Source: Bacteroidaceae bacterium (GTDB lineage Bacteria; Bacteroidota; Bacteroidia; Bacteroidales; Bacteroidaceae). Taken from it: a stretch of 16,271 nt of DNA. The stretch covers positions 1-16,271 of the forward strand of contig JAFTTD010000055.1 in assembly GCA_017466965.1 (NCBI GenBank), read 5' to 3'. The translations under genes were made by a program, and so were the position numbers. Below are positions 1-6,430 of the stretch, one piece after another. How positions within the stretch are numbered: position 1 is the stretch's first letter; each line of letters starts with the position of its first letter. The notes under the pieces were generated by a model. It was not told the origin of the DNA. It did no database searches and saw nothing but the letters and a program-made list of their open reading frames with translations.

Positions 1-1
1 A

Positions 2-637
2 TTTGCCGTAAAACTTGACAACAAGACCAGAAACGGCGAATTCTACCTGTTGCAGATTCGTCCAATGGTTGACAACAAGATGATGCTTGACGAGGACTTG
101 AAACTGATTCCTGATGAAAAAGCCCTTATTCGTTCGCATAACGCAATCGGACATGGAATCACTTCCGATGTGTTCGATGTTGTATATGTGAAAACAGATA
201 ATTATACTGCATCCTTCAACCCTGCTATTGCTGATGAAATAGAAAGTATCAACAGATATTTCCTCAACGATGGGAAGTCATACGTACTTGTAGGTCCAGG
301 ACGCTGGGGCAGCAGCGACCCTTGGCTCGGAGTACCTGTGAAATGGCCAAACATATCTGCTGCCAAGGTTATTGTTGAAGCTGGCCTTACAAACTACAGG
401 GTTGACCCAAGCCAGGGCACTCATTTTTTCCAGAACCTGACAAGCTTCGGTGTTGGTTACTTCACTGTTAACGATTATTTGGGAGATGGAATATACAGAC
501 AGGACATGCTCAATTCCATGCCTGCCGTCCATGAGACTGCCCACGTACGCCATGTACGCTTTTCTTCACCCGTTATCATAAAAGTTGACGGAATGAAGAA
601 GGAGGGCATTGTGCTTTTGCCTGTTCCTGCCTCATAA
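2..637 (+). CDS. PEP/pyruvate-binding domain protein (PEP-synthase-like), C-terminal 211 residues
   Basis: The reading frame is open from base 2, so the gene begins left of the window; only the last 211 residues are present and the stop is TAA at 635-637. The first residues (FAVKLDN, then LLQIRPM) match the closing strand of the PPDK_N ATP-grasp domain of PEP synthase and pyruvate phosphate dikinase, where an LQ-x-RP motif ends the nucleotide-binding half. The rest, with VGPGRWGSSDPWLG and DPSQGTHFFQNL, is a C-terminal extension I associate with a large (about 1000 aa) Bacteroidetes family annotated as PEP synthase; that is memory, not checked. No phosphohistidine-domain signature (GG-x-TSHAA) or PEP-binding barrel follows the ATP-grasp part, so this is not a canonical PEP synthase, and the reaction cannot be stated from this fragment. 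A cytoplasmic protein is likely. Confidence 0.8.
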   Translation, partial: FAVKLDNKTRNGEFYLLQIRPMVDNKMMLDEDLKLIPDEKALIRSHNAIGHGITSDVFDVVYVKTDNYTASFNPAIADEIESINRYFLNDGKSYVLVGPGRWGSSDPWLGVPVKWPNISAAKVIVEAGLTNYRVDPSQGTHFFQNLTSFGVGYFTVNDYLGDGIYRQDMLNSMPAVHETAHVRHVRFSSPVIIKVDGMKKEGIVLLPVPAS

Positions 638-665
638 TATTAAATTGGGGAGGAGGAAGGAGAAA

Positions 666-801
666 GGAGTTAATAAGTTAAGAAGTTAAGTTTTTTAGGA
701 GTTAAAAGAGGGAGTTAAAGAAGGGAGTTAAAAGGGACGAATGCATTGGGTGGCATAGCAAACTCAAAAACTCAAAACTTAAAAACTTAAAAACTCAAAA
801 A
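666..801. repeat. Interspersed octamer-array inverted repeat, copy 1
   Basis: The left part is a purine-rich run of GAGTT/AAGTT words (GTTAAGAAGTTAAG, then AGGAGTT). The right part is near-perfect 8-bp tandem units AACTCAAA or AACTTAAA at 761-799, one unit being a base short. The two arms are roughly complementary (GAGTT with AACTC, TTAAG with CTTAA), so the RNA or single strand could fold. A core TGGCATAGCAAACTC lies at 751-765. The same arms and core recur at 8819-8914, so this is a dispersed family and not chance low complexity. It fills the spacer between the PEP-synthase-like gene and the thioesterase, and no ORF runs through it. Function unknown; no transposase is linked. Confidence 0.75.
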
Positions 802-838
802 GTATTATAATTAAGAAATTATCAAGAGAAGAGATCTG

Positions 839-1216
839 ATGAAAGAATTTTTGAAAAAAGACAGGTTCGCGGCAATGGCAGGCGTAGAACTGATTGAAGC
901 GGAAAAGGGATATGCCAAAGCTCGGATGCTGCTCACTTCTGAACATCTGAACGCTGTGGGAGTATGCCAAGGCGGAGCTATCTTCACGCTTGCCGACCTT
1001 GCTTTTGCTGCTGTGGCAAACAATGGCGTTCCTCCTACATTTTCTGTCTCAACCAACATTACTTACATACGCTCCGTACGCGAAGGTTATGTATATGCCG
1101 AAGCAAGAGAGGTGGTAAGCCACCACAGACTACCATTTATAGAAATAAGGATAACAGACGAAAATGACGAAGTGATAGCCGTTGTAACATCTACTGGATA
1201 CAGAAAAAAGATGTAA
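839..1216 (+). CDS. PaaI-family hotdog-fold thioesterase
   Basis: A 125-residue protein, the usual size for a single hotdog domain of the PaaI/YdiI type, which hydrolyses acyl- or aroyl-CoA thioesters in the cytoplasm. The signature helix is HLNAVGVCQGGAIFTLADLA (residues 36-55): N38, the Q-G-G at 44-46 and the conserved acidic D53. Most PaaI members have H-G-G where this one has Q44-G45-G46. The following beta strands (FSVSTNITYIRSV, residues 68-80) match the family's second half. The ATG at 839 follows the repeat-filled spacer; AGAGAAGAGAT lies just upstream but is not a convincing ribosome site. No -7 element is evident, so the gene may be co-transcribed with the PEP-synthase-like gene. 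Substrate unknown; a housekeeping role in CoA recycling is inference. Confidence 0.85.
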   Translation: MKEFLKKDRFAAMAGVELIEAEKGYAKARMLLTSEHLNAVGVCQGGAIFTLADLAFAAVANNGVPPTFSVSTNITYIRSVREGYVYAEAREVVSHHRLPFIEIRITDENDEVIAVVTSTGYRKKM

Positions 1217-1222
1217 AGACAA

Positions 1223-1278
1223 GAGGGTGTGACAAAATGATAGTCGATTTTCATTTTACACACCCTCCTTTTTATATT
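1223..1278. terminator. Rho-independent terminator between convergent genes
   Basis: The left arm at 1223-1240 begins GAGGGTGTG and the right arm at 1251-1267 ends CACACCCTC. They pair over about 17 bp with one bulged base, around a 10-base loop (1241-1250). On the plus strand the stem is followed by CTTTTTATATT (1268-1278), so it should end the thioesterase transcript seven bases after its stop codon. On the minus strand the sequence after the stem (TTGTCTTTACATCTTTTTT) is also T-rich, so it may work for gdhA too, which ends at 1313. Confidence 0.9.
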
Positions 1279-1312
1279 ATCCATTCATTTAATTATGAAG
1301 AGACTTTTCCTC

Positions 1313-2650
1313 CTATACAATTCCTTGTGCCATCATGGCCTTTGCCACTTTCATGAAACCTGCAATGTTGGCACCTTTCACATAATTAACATAGCCGTCT
1401 GATTCTGTTCCGTACTTAACGCACTGCTCATGGATGCCGTGCATGATTCCCTGCAGTTTCTCATCCACCTCACGTGCTGTCCAGCTAAGATGCATAGCGT
1501 TCTGGCTCATCTCCAATCCTGAAGTAGCTACTCCTCCTGCATTCACAGCCTTGCCTGGAGCATAAAGCATTTTTGCGCCAACAAACGCATCTATTGCCTC
1601 TGGAGTGCATCCCATATTTGATATTTCACCAACACAAATGCATCCGTTGCTTATGAGATTCTGAGCATCCGTGCCATTAAGTTCATTCTGGGTTGCACAT
1701 GGCAAAGCTATGTCACACTTTACCTCCCACGGACGCTTGCCTTCTACAAAGACCGCTCCTGCAAACTTCTCTGCATACGGCGCACATATATCTTCTCCGC
1801 TGGCACGAAGTTCAAGCATGTAATCAATCTTCTCGCCGCTTACTCCCTGCTCGTCATAGACGTATCCGTCCGGTCCTGAAATGGTAATAACCTTTGCACC
1901 CATCTCCGTCGCCTTTTTGGCAGCTCCCCAAGCCACGTTTCCAAATCCGCTTATGGCAACAGTCTTGCCTTTTATGTCAATACCTTTGCTGTGCAGCATC
2001 TGCTTCACGAAATAAAGGCCGCCAAAGCCTGTAGCCTCAGGACGAACAAGCGAACCGCCAAACTCAAGCCCCTTGCCTGTGAACACACCGCTCCAGTCGC
2101 GAGTCAGCTTCTTGTACTGCCCGAACATGTAGCCCACTTCTCGTGCGCCAACTCCTATGTCTCCTGCTGGAACGTCAACTTCAGGACCTATATATCTGTA
2201 CAGTTCATTCATGAAGGCCTGACAGAATCTCATAACCTCCGCATCGCTCTTTCCGCGTGGCGAGAAGTCGGAACCGCCCTTGCCTCCGCCCATAGGCAAT
2301 GTGGTGAGAGCATTCTTGAATGTCTGCTCAAAACCAAGGAACTTCAATATTGACAAGTTCACAGAGGCATGGAAACGCAAACCACCCTTGTAAGGACCTA
2401 TGGCACTATTGAACTGCACCCTGTATCCGGTATTGACCTGAACTTCGCCCTTGTCATCTACCCACGGCACACGAAAAGTTATTATGCGTTCAGGTTCCAC
2501 CAAACGCTCAATCAGCTTGACGCGTTCGAACTCAGGATGCTGATTATACACCTCTTCTATAGAAAGCAACACTTCATGAACAGCCTGCAAGTATTCCACT
2601 TCGCCCGGATGTTTGGCTTCAAGTTGAGCCATAATTTTCTTAATGTCCAT
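1313..2650 (-). CDS. gdhA: NADP-specific glutamate dehydrogenase
   Basis: A 445-residue enzyme, the normal length for the hexameric bacterial NADP-type family. It interconverts 2-oxoglutarate plus ammonium and L-glutamate in the cytoplasm and is the main ammonium-assimilating route in many Bacteroidales. Visible landmarks: GPYKGGLRFH (residues 85-94, substrate-binding K88), LPMGGGKGGSDF (118-129, catalytic K124), PAGDIGVGAREVGYM (161-175, catalytic D164), and a Rossmann GFGNVA at 235-240. SGPDG (258-262) is at the dinucleotide site and fits an NADP preference, though the cofactor is inferred from overall family resemblance. The ATG complement at 2648-2650 gives the standard N-terminus (MDIKKIMAQLEAKHP). 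Transcribed alone from the promoter at 2695-2725; it converges with the thioesterase gene. Confidence 0.97.
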   Translation of the reverse strand: MDIKKIMAQLEAKHPGEVEYLQAVHEVLLSIEEVYNQHPEFERVKLIERLVEPERIITFRVPWVDDKGEVQVNTGYRVQFNSAIGPYKGGLRFHASVNLSILKFLGFEQTFKNALTTLPMGGGKGGSDFSPRGKSDAEVMRFCQAFMNELYRYIGPEVDVPAGDIGVGAREVGYMFGQYKKLTRDWSGVFTGKGLEFGGSLVRPEATGFGGLYFVKQMLHSKGIDIKGKTVAISGFGNVAWGAAKKATEMGAKVITISGPDGYVYDEQGVSGEKIDYMLELRASGEDICAPYAEKFAGAVFVEGKRPWEVKCDIALPCATQNELNGTDAQNLISNGCICVGEISNMGCTPEAIDAFVGAKMLYAPGKAVNAGGVATSGLEMSQNAMHLSWTAREVDEKLQGIMHGIHEQCVKYGTESDGYVNYVKGANIAGFMKVAKAMMAQGIV

Positions 2651-2694
2651 AGCATTATGTTTTTAGGTGTAACATTATGTCAACTATTCATTCG

Positions 2695-2725
2695 CAAAAT
2701 TAAGAAATCCATTCATACAAACAAA
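2695..2725 (-). promoter_or_regulatory. Bacteroidetes-type promoter for gdhA
   Basis: Read on the minus strand, TTTG (2725-2722) is followed by a 19-base spacer and TAATTTTG (2702-2695). This matches the consensus TTTG, 19-21 bp, TAnnTTTG recognised by the Bacteroidetes primary sigma factor in all eight specified positions. Transcription should start near 2688, giving a leader of about 38 bases before the gdhA ATG. Confidence 0.82.
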
Positions 2726-2807
2726 TTACAAACAATGAATTTTTATCATAGAAGCAAAAAATAGTATTTTGAGATTGTTTTTTCTAACATCTTAGTTCCT
2801 CTGGACA

Positions 2808-2917
2808 AAACGCAGGCTCGTTGATTAACAAACGCAGGCTCATTAATTCACAAACGTAGGCTCGTTGATTAACAAATGCGGGCTCGTTGACATCAAAACG
2901 CAGGCTCATCGGCATTT
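2808..2917. repeat. Five tandem 22-bp repeats (AAACGCAGGCTC units), array 1
   Basis: Units begin at 2808, 2830, 2852, 2874 and 2896 with an exact 22-base period. Each starts AAACGCAGGCTC (or a 1-2 base variant: AAACGTAGGCTC, AAATGCGGGCTC) and units 1 and 3 end GTTGATTAAC; unit 2 ends ATTAATTCAC and unit 5 diverges at its end. Across the junction of units 1 and 2 (2819-2834) an imperfect dyad CGTT-ga-TTAA-ca-AACG appears. The period is not a multiple of three and no ORF uses it, so the array is non-coding. There are no spacers, so this is not CRISPR. It lies between the gdhA promoter and the sigma operon. The same unit recurs at 16223-16271. Role unknown; an array of protein-binding sites on one DNA face is inference. 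Confidence 0.9.
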
Positions 2918-2951
2918 GATTATTCTCTTCTATAAAAATGCCAGAACAAGG

Positions 2952-2981
2952 TTTTCCATAATGATATTATTGCTAAATTTG
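2952..2981 (+). promoter_or_regulatory. Possible promoter for the ECF sigma operon
   Basis: TAAATTTG at 2974-2981 fits the TAnnTTTG -7 consensus exactly. The upstream element is only TTTT (2952-2955) at an 18-base spacing, so the -33 match is poor. It would give a leader of about 120 bases before the ATG at 3112. ECF operons are often self-activated from a different promoter, which I cannot recognise here. Confidence 0.4.
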
Positions 2982-3111
2982 TCGAAAATCAAGCCGTGAA
3001 AACTGCAAATGAATATAGTTCAGAAAAAAGTTGCTTATTCTTGTCACAAAACAATCTATTTTGCGTATTTAATACAGAGATATAGAAAAAAAGTGAACGT
3101 TGGTTAAAAGA

Positions 3112-3588
3112 ATGAACGATAATCAATACAAGATAGAATTCAGCAGACTAAGACCGAAGCTCATCAGTGTCGCCAGAAAAATTCTGAACGACGATGATGA
3201 CGCGGAAGATGCGGTACAAGATGCAATGCTACGCATCTGGCAGCTGCGCGAACAACTGAAGCCACCTATTGAATCCTTCGCATTCATCCTTGTGCGCAAC
3301 ATCTGCATCAGCATCCAACGAAGGCGACCATGCTTTACCGACATAGAAGAAGTGCAAATAAACATTCCGATGGAGGAAGACGAACGGCGACGTTTGGAGC
3401 AGACAATGGAAATAGTAGAAAGATTGCCCGACAAGCAACAAACCATATTAAGGCTCCGCCACATGGAAGGAATGGAGATGAGCGAAATAGCAGCACTGCT
3501 CTGCACAACAGAAACAGCTGTCAGGAAATCACTCAGCAGAGCAAGACAATCTGTAAGGGATATGTTCAGAAAAACATATAAGTCATAA
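3112..3588 (+). CDS. ECF-family RNA polymerase sigma factor
   Basis: A 158-residue sigma-70 family protein of extracytoplasmic-function size. Region 2 spans about residues 8-72 and includes DDDDAEDAVQDAMLRIW (27-43), the core-binding and -10 recognition part. Region 4 spans about 104-153: LPDKQQTILRLRHMEGMEMSEIAALL followed by TETAVRKSLSRARQSVRDMF, a clear helix-turn-helix for -35 recognition. A TTG at 3100 would add four residues, but I prefer the ATG at 3112 because it gives the usual start just before region 2. The next gene follows after 26 bases and encodes a one-pass membrane protein, the usual place for an anti-sigma partner. Target promoters and the signal are unknown. Confidence 0.93.
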   Translation: MNDNQYKIEFSRLRPKLISVARKILNDDDDAEDAVQDAMLRIWQLREQLKPPIESFAFILVRNICISIQRRRPCFTDIEEVQINIPMEEDERRRLEQTMEIVERLPDKQQTILRLRHMEGMEMSEIAALLCTTETAVRKSLSRARQSVRDMFRKTYKS

Positions 3589-3614
3589 AACAATCAATCC
3601 GGAAAACGAACAAA

Positions 3615-4187
3615 ATGAAAGAAACAGCATACATAAGAAAACTTATCGACCGATACATGGAAGGCGAAACAAGCTTAGATGAGGAAAGTATGCTCTATGC
3701 ATATTTTTCAAGGACTGACATCCCGTCTGAGTTTGAAGAATACAAGGACATGTTCGCCGGACTTTCCTCAATAGTGCAGAACGAGAAAATAAAAGCCGAT
3801 ATTGACAGATTCAGGACAGAGGGCTTTGAGCTGACAGAATCAGCTGCGGAACAGCATACAGCCAAAAGAAAACTGCTCAGTTTCAGAAGAATCATATCCA
3901 TCGCAGCTGCTACTGTTGCGCTTGCAATAGGCTTTTTCTACATATCAGACAAGATGGACGAAAAACGCCTCACTGCACTATACGGGGGCAGCTACATGAT
4001 TGTCAACGGCAAGCGCATTGACGACCTTCAAAAAATAGAATCGGACATAGAGCGTGTACTTGCATACGCCAACGAGATAGAGAAGTCAGCCGACATAAAC
4101 GCAAACATAAAAAACATAGAAGAAGAACTTCTCAATTCTATTGATGACGAAGAGCGCAAGGAAGAAATTAGGCAAATGCTAAAATAA
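3615..4187 (+). CDS. Single-pass membrane protein, probable anti-sigma factor
   Basis: 190 residues. The N-terminal 90 are charged and probably cytoplasmic, with MKETAYIRKLIDRYMEGETSLDEE resembling the short N-terminal helix of Bacteroidetes anti-sigma proteins. RRII at 91-94 is followed by a hydrophobic helix at about 93-110 (IISIAAATVALAIGFFYI). The C-terminal 80 residues contain GGSYMIVNGKRIDD (124-137), then an acidic, coiled-coil-like stretch (138-190, rich in E, K, I and L). Positive charge before the helix suggests the N-terminus is inside and the C-terminus in the periplasm. The position directly after an ECF sigma gene supports an anti-sigma role, but I see no zinc-binding ZAS motif (H-x3-C-x2-C) and no FecR domain. 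The function is therefore inference from context and topology. Confidence 0.65.
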   Translation: MKETAYIRKLIDRYMEGETSLDEESMLYAYFSRTDIPSEFEEYKDMFAGLSSIVQNEKIKADIDRFRTEGFELTESAAEQHTAKRKLLSFRRIISIAAATVALAIGFFYISDKMDEKRLTALYGGSYMIVNGKRIDDLQKIESDIERVLAYANEIEKSADINANIKNIEEELLNSIDDEERKEEIRQMLK

Positions 4188-4223
4188 GCAGACATTAAAA
4201 CAATAAAACTAATACGTCAGAAT

Positions 4224-4607
4224 ATGAAAAGAGCTATCACATCTGTTATACTGACAATCTTATTTTTCGCCACCTGCATGGCGCAGAACAAGATTGACGA
4301 AAGATTAAGCAACCTTTCGTCAGCCGGACACTTACAACTCACTTCGGTAGTCACAAGAGACAAGAAGACCAAGAAAGTGACAAAAGTAATTAAGCGTGCC
4401 ATTGTGAACGGATATACAGCACGAGACCTCTGCAATACTTTCATAAAGGAATCGGAAGAATACGATGTCATTTTAAAAAGCAACAACGAAAAAAAATCTT
4501 TCACATTCACGGTGCAGTCAAAAGAGCAGACCCGTATATACTCTCTTGAACATTCCAAAAACAAGAACAGCGCCATAGTAACAATTATCATCAAATACAA
4601 CAATTAA
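4224..4607 (+). CDS. Small secreted protein of the sigma operon (DUF5024-like)
   Basis: 127 residues. An N-terminal signal peptide (KRAITSVILTILFFATCMA, likely cut after A20 before QNKIDERL) indicates export to the periplasm or beyond; there is no proper lipobox. The mature part has LTSVVTRDKKTKKVTKVIKRAIV (39-61), then alternating hydrophobic residues suggesting beta strands. From memory this resembles small Bacteroides proteins classed as DUF5024 that sit beside ECF sigma factors; I could not check it. It is 36 bases after the probable anti-sigma gene and 13 before the head-GIN gene, all on one strand, so co-transcription is likely. It may be an extracytoplasmic effector or sensor for the sigma pathway. 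No enzymatic motif is seen. Confidence 0.7.
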   Translation: MKRAITSVILTILFFATCMAQNKIDERLSNLSSAGHLQLTSVVTRDKKTKKVTKVIKRAIVNGYTARDLCNTFIKESEEYDVILKSNNEKKSFTFTVQSKEQTRIYSLEHSKNKNSAIVTIIIKYNN

Positions 4608-4620
4608 AAACATTTTAATC

Positions 4621-5388
4621 ATGAGAACCATAATAACTATGCTGATGACAATGTTCATTTCCGCATCAGCAATATCACAGACCATAAAAAATTATAATCT
4701 TAAGGATTTCAACAGCATATCAATTGAAGGCGGAGCAAACATTACAATTGTACAAGGGAAAAAATACGAGGTCAGAGCCGAATACAATCTTCAAGAAGGC
4801 AAAGACCCAATAATACAGAAATCAGGAAATCTGCTGGTGATAAAGAATCAAAGAAAAAACAGCAAGCCACAAAATGGGAGCTATTATCTGAACCTGTATA
4901 TCACTATGCCAGAGCTGAAGGACTTTTATTCCAAAGGCTCGATCACGATTCATCTTGCAAAAATGGAGAATCTGAAAGACGTAAACCTGAAAAGTTCGGG
5001 AGCGGCAACTATCAGAATTGACGAACTAAAATGCAAAAACCTGACCATCAACCAGAATGGTGCCACAACAATGGAAGGCAACATCGTCTGCGACAATATA
5101 GTGGATATAAATACCAACGGTGCCGGAAAATACACGTTTGAAATAATAGCAAACTTACTGTCGATGTCGAGCAACGGGGCTGCCGCTATATACACTTCGT
5201 ACACAGGACACACTTGTTCGGTTCAGAGTAACGGAAACAGCGAAATAGAACTGTCGGCAGAGTGTTCGTCTCTTTCATGCACATCACATGGCGCAAGCAA
5301 GATAAGCGTGTCAGGAACAGCAGATGTGACGGAAATCAAGTCGAACGGAGCAAGCAGCATAAATACATCCCGACTAAACCAATTTTGA
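4621..5388 (+). CDS. Head-GIN domain (DUF2807) secreted beta-helix protein
   Basis: 255 residues with a signal peptide (about 1-20, ending ASAISQ). FNSISIEGGANITIVQG (30-46) is the characteristic opening of the head-GIN/DUF2807 family, named putative autotransporter-adhesin heads, although no autotransporter barrel is attached here. The C-terminal half is a regular repeat: glycine in an S/N-G-A turn recurs at residues 127, 147, 167, 186, 205, 224 and 243, a 19-20 residue period. That is what a right-handed beta-helix looks like, one turn per rung. It is the last gene of the sigma operon. Its likely place is periplasm or cell surface; adhesion or stress-shield roles are guesses. It is AT-rich at the 5' end (about 32% GC over 4681-4740 by hand count). 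Confidence 0.85.
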   Translation: MRTIITMLMTMFISASAISQTIKNYNLKDFNSISIEGGANITIVQGKKYEVRAEYNLQEGKDPIIQKSGNLLVIKNQRKNSKPQNGSYYLNLYITMPELKDFYSKGSITIHLAKMENLKDVNLKSSGAATIRIDELKCKNLTINQNGATTMEGNIVCDNIVDINTNGAGKYTFEIIANLLSMSSNGAAAIYTSYTGHTCSVQSNGNSEIELSAECSSLSCTSHGASKISVSGTADVTEIKSNGASSINTSRLNQF

Positions 5389-5427
5389 AAAAAGTTCACA
5401 CCACCACATCATCAATACAATAAAAAG

Positions 5428-5473
5428 GAGTATATTTGAAACTGAAAACAAATATTCAGAATCAAATATACTC
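5428..5473. promoter_or_regulatory. Perfect 12-bp inverted repeat ending five bases before a start codon
   Basis: The arms GAGTATATTTGA (5428-5439) and TCAAATATACTC (5462-5473) are perfectly complementary around a 22-base loop. The right arm ends five bases before the ATG at 5479, so in RNA the stem would cover the ribosome-docking region. No T-tract follows, so it is not an ordinary terminator. Each arm also contains TATATTTG, a -7-like word, one on each strand; neither has a credible -33 element. It may be an operator or a translational control hairpin. Confidence 0.6.
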
Positions 5474-5478
5474 TCATC

Positions 5479-6330
5479 ATGAAAGAATACCTCGTCATAG
5501 GACGTACAGACGGAACCACACGCAACGGATCGCCCTACGTCAATCTGAAAGTGATAAATCTGGAAGGTACAGAAAACATAGCTGTTTGGGATGTGCCGAA
5601 GACTGGAGGTCCCAAAGTAGGGCAAACAGTCATATTCAGGGAAATAAAGGATAACAACGGCAAGAAGTCGGCATCTAATCTTGACATGACAACAGGAGCA
5701 TTCCCTGTTGAAGCACATCCTCTCTACCATCTTATGCCACGCCCTGTGAAGCGTGAACTTTGGGACGAATGTATCCAGAAGCTTCTGTCATTCTGCACCG
5801 ACAGCCAGTTGCGCCCCATCATCGAGGACTTCAGCGAAAAACTCTTCCAGCCATATTCAGACAAACCAGCGGCTACGAGCGTTCATCATGCCTACCCTGG
5901 CGGACTGCTCAACCACACTTACCAAATGCTAAACATGCTTTCGGGGTTGTACCCAACTCTGCCCTATCCGATAAAGATTGAGAGGTGCATCCTTGCTATC
6001 CTTTTTCATGACTACGGCAAAGTGTATGAATACAACCGTGATGGCGAGACACAGGAATCAATGTACCTTCTGGGGCACATATACCTTTCGGCTCATCTTC
6101 TTCACAACGTATTGAAAGAGAAAGGCATAGAGAAGCATGAAATAGACAGAATAGTACATGGTGTGCTTGCTCACCATGGTCAGCTGGAATATGGTTCACC
6201 AGTAATGCCTGCCACTCAAGAAGCCGTCATTGTCACTCTGCTTGACAATCTTTCTGCTAAAACGGACACAATGGAGGGAACAGGCAACATGGAATATGTC
6301 CATGCCCTGAGCACTCATGTAGTGAAGTGA
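5479..6330 (+). CDS. YhaM-like 3'-5' exoribonuclease (OB-fold plus HD domain)
   Basis: 283 residues. The N-terminal 75 resemble an OB-fold nucleic-acid-binding domain (KEYLVIGRTDGTTRNGSPYVNLKV, then GQTVIFREIKD). A metal-dependent HD phosphohydrolase domain covers about 130-265: SVHHAYPGGLLNHTYQM (134-150), LFHDYGKVYEY with the H177-D178 pair, GHIYLSAHLL (199-208), LAHHGQLEYGSP with H232-H233, and D256 in LLDNLSAKTD. This order and the LAHHG-x-LEYGSP signature are typical of Bacillus YhaM/CBF1, which degrades short RNA and single-stranded DNA 3' to 5'. Length is slightly shorter than YhaM (about 314). All the metal ligands I can identify are present, so it should be active. It follows the sigma operon by 90 bases, including the inverted repeat, and may have its own control. 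Confidence 0.85.
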   Translation: MKEYLVIGRTDGTTRNGSPYVNLKVINLEGTENIAVWDVPKTGGPKVGQTVIFREIKDNNGKKSASNLDMTTGAFPVEAHPLYHLMPRPVKRELWDECIQKLLSFCTDSQLRPIIEDFSEKLFQPYSDKPAATSVHHAYPGGLLNHTYQMLNMLSGLYPTLPYPIKIERCILAILFHDYGKVYEYNRDGETQESMYLLGHIYLSAHLLHNVLKEKGIEKHEIDRIVHGVLAHHGQLEYGSPVMPATQEAVIVTLLDNLSAKTDTMEGTGNMEYVHALSTHVVK

Positions 6331-6430
6331 AATCAAGAAAAGCAATCAGAAATAATATTGAATTTCCACAACCGGTTTATCTGACAAACCACATATTTAT
6401 ATCTTGTATCTTAGAAGAGGGGGAGTAATG

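Noticed and set aside
2808..2917. CRISPR array
   Set aside because: Units are head-to-tail with a 22-base period and no unique spacers, and no cas gene is nearby.
2808..2917. Tandem minus-strand promoters (the unit contains TGCGTTTG or TACGTTTG)
   Set aside because: Only one unit fits TAnnTTTG, and the TTTG of the neighbouring unit is at a 14-base spacing, not 19-21.
3100..3111. TTG start four codons upstream for the sigma factor
   Set aside because: The ATG at 3112 gives the normal ECF N-terminus and needs no rare start.
3123..3593. Minus-strand ORF opposite the ECF sigma gene
   Set aside because: The sense frame has unmistakable sigma region 2 and region 4 motifs; the antisense product is serine-rich and featureless.
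4217..4603. Minus-strand ORF opposite the small secreted protein
   Set aside because: It mirrors the sense gene almost exactly; the sense frame has a signal peptide and operon context.
6374..6390. Terminator between the YhaM-like gene and the protease
   Set aside because: Only a 5-bp stem (GGTTT/AAACC) with no T-tract on either side.
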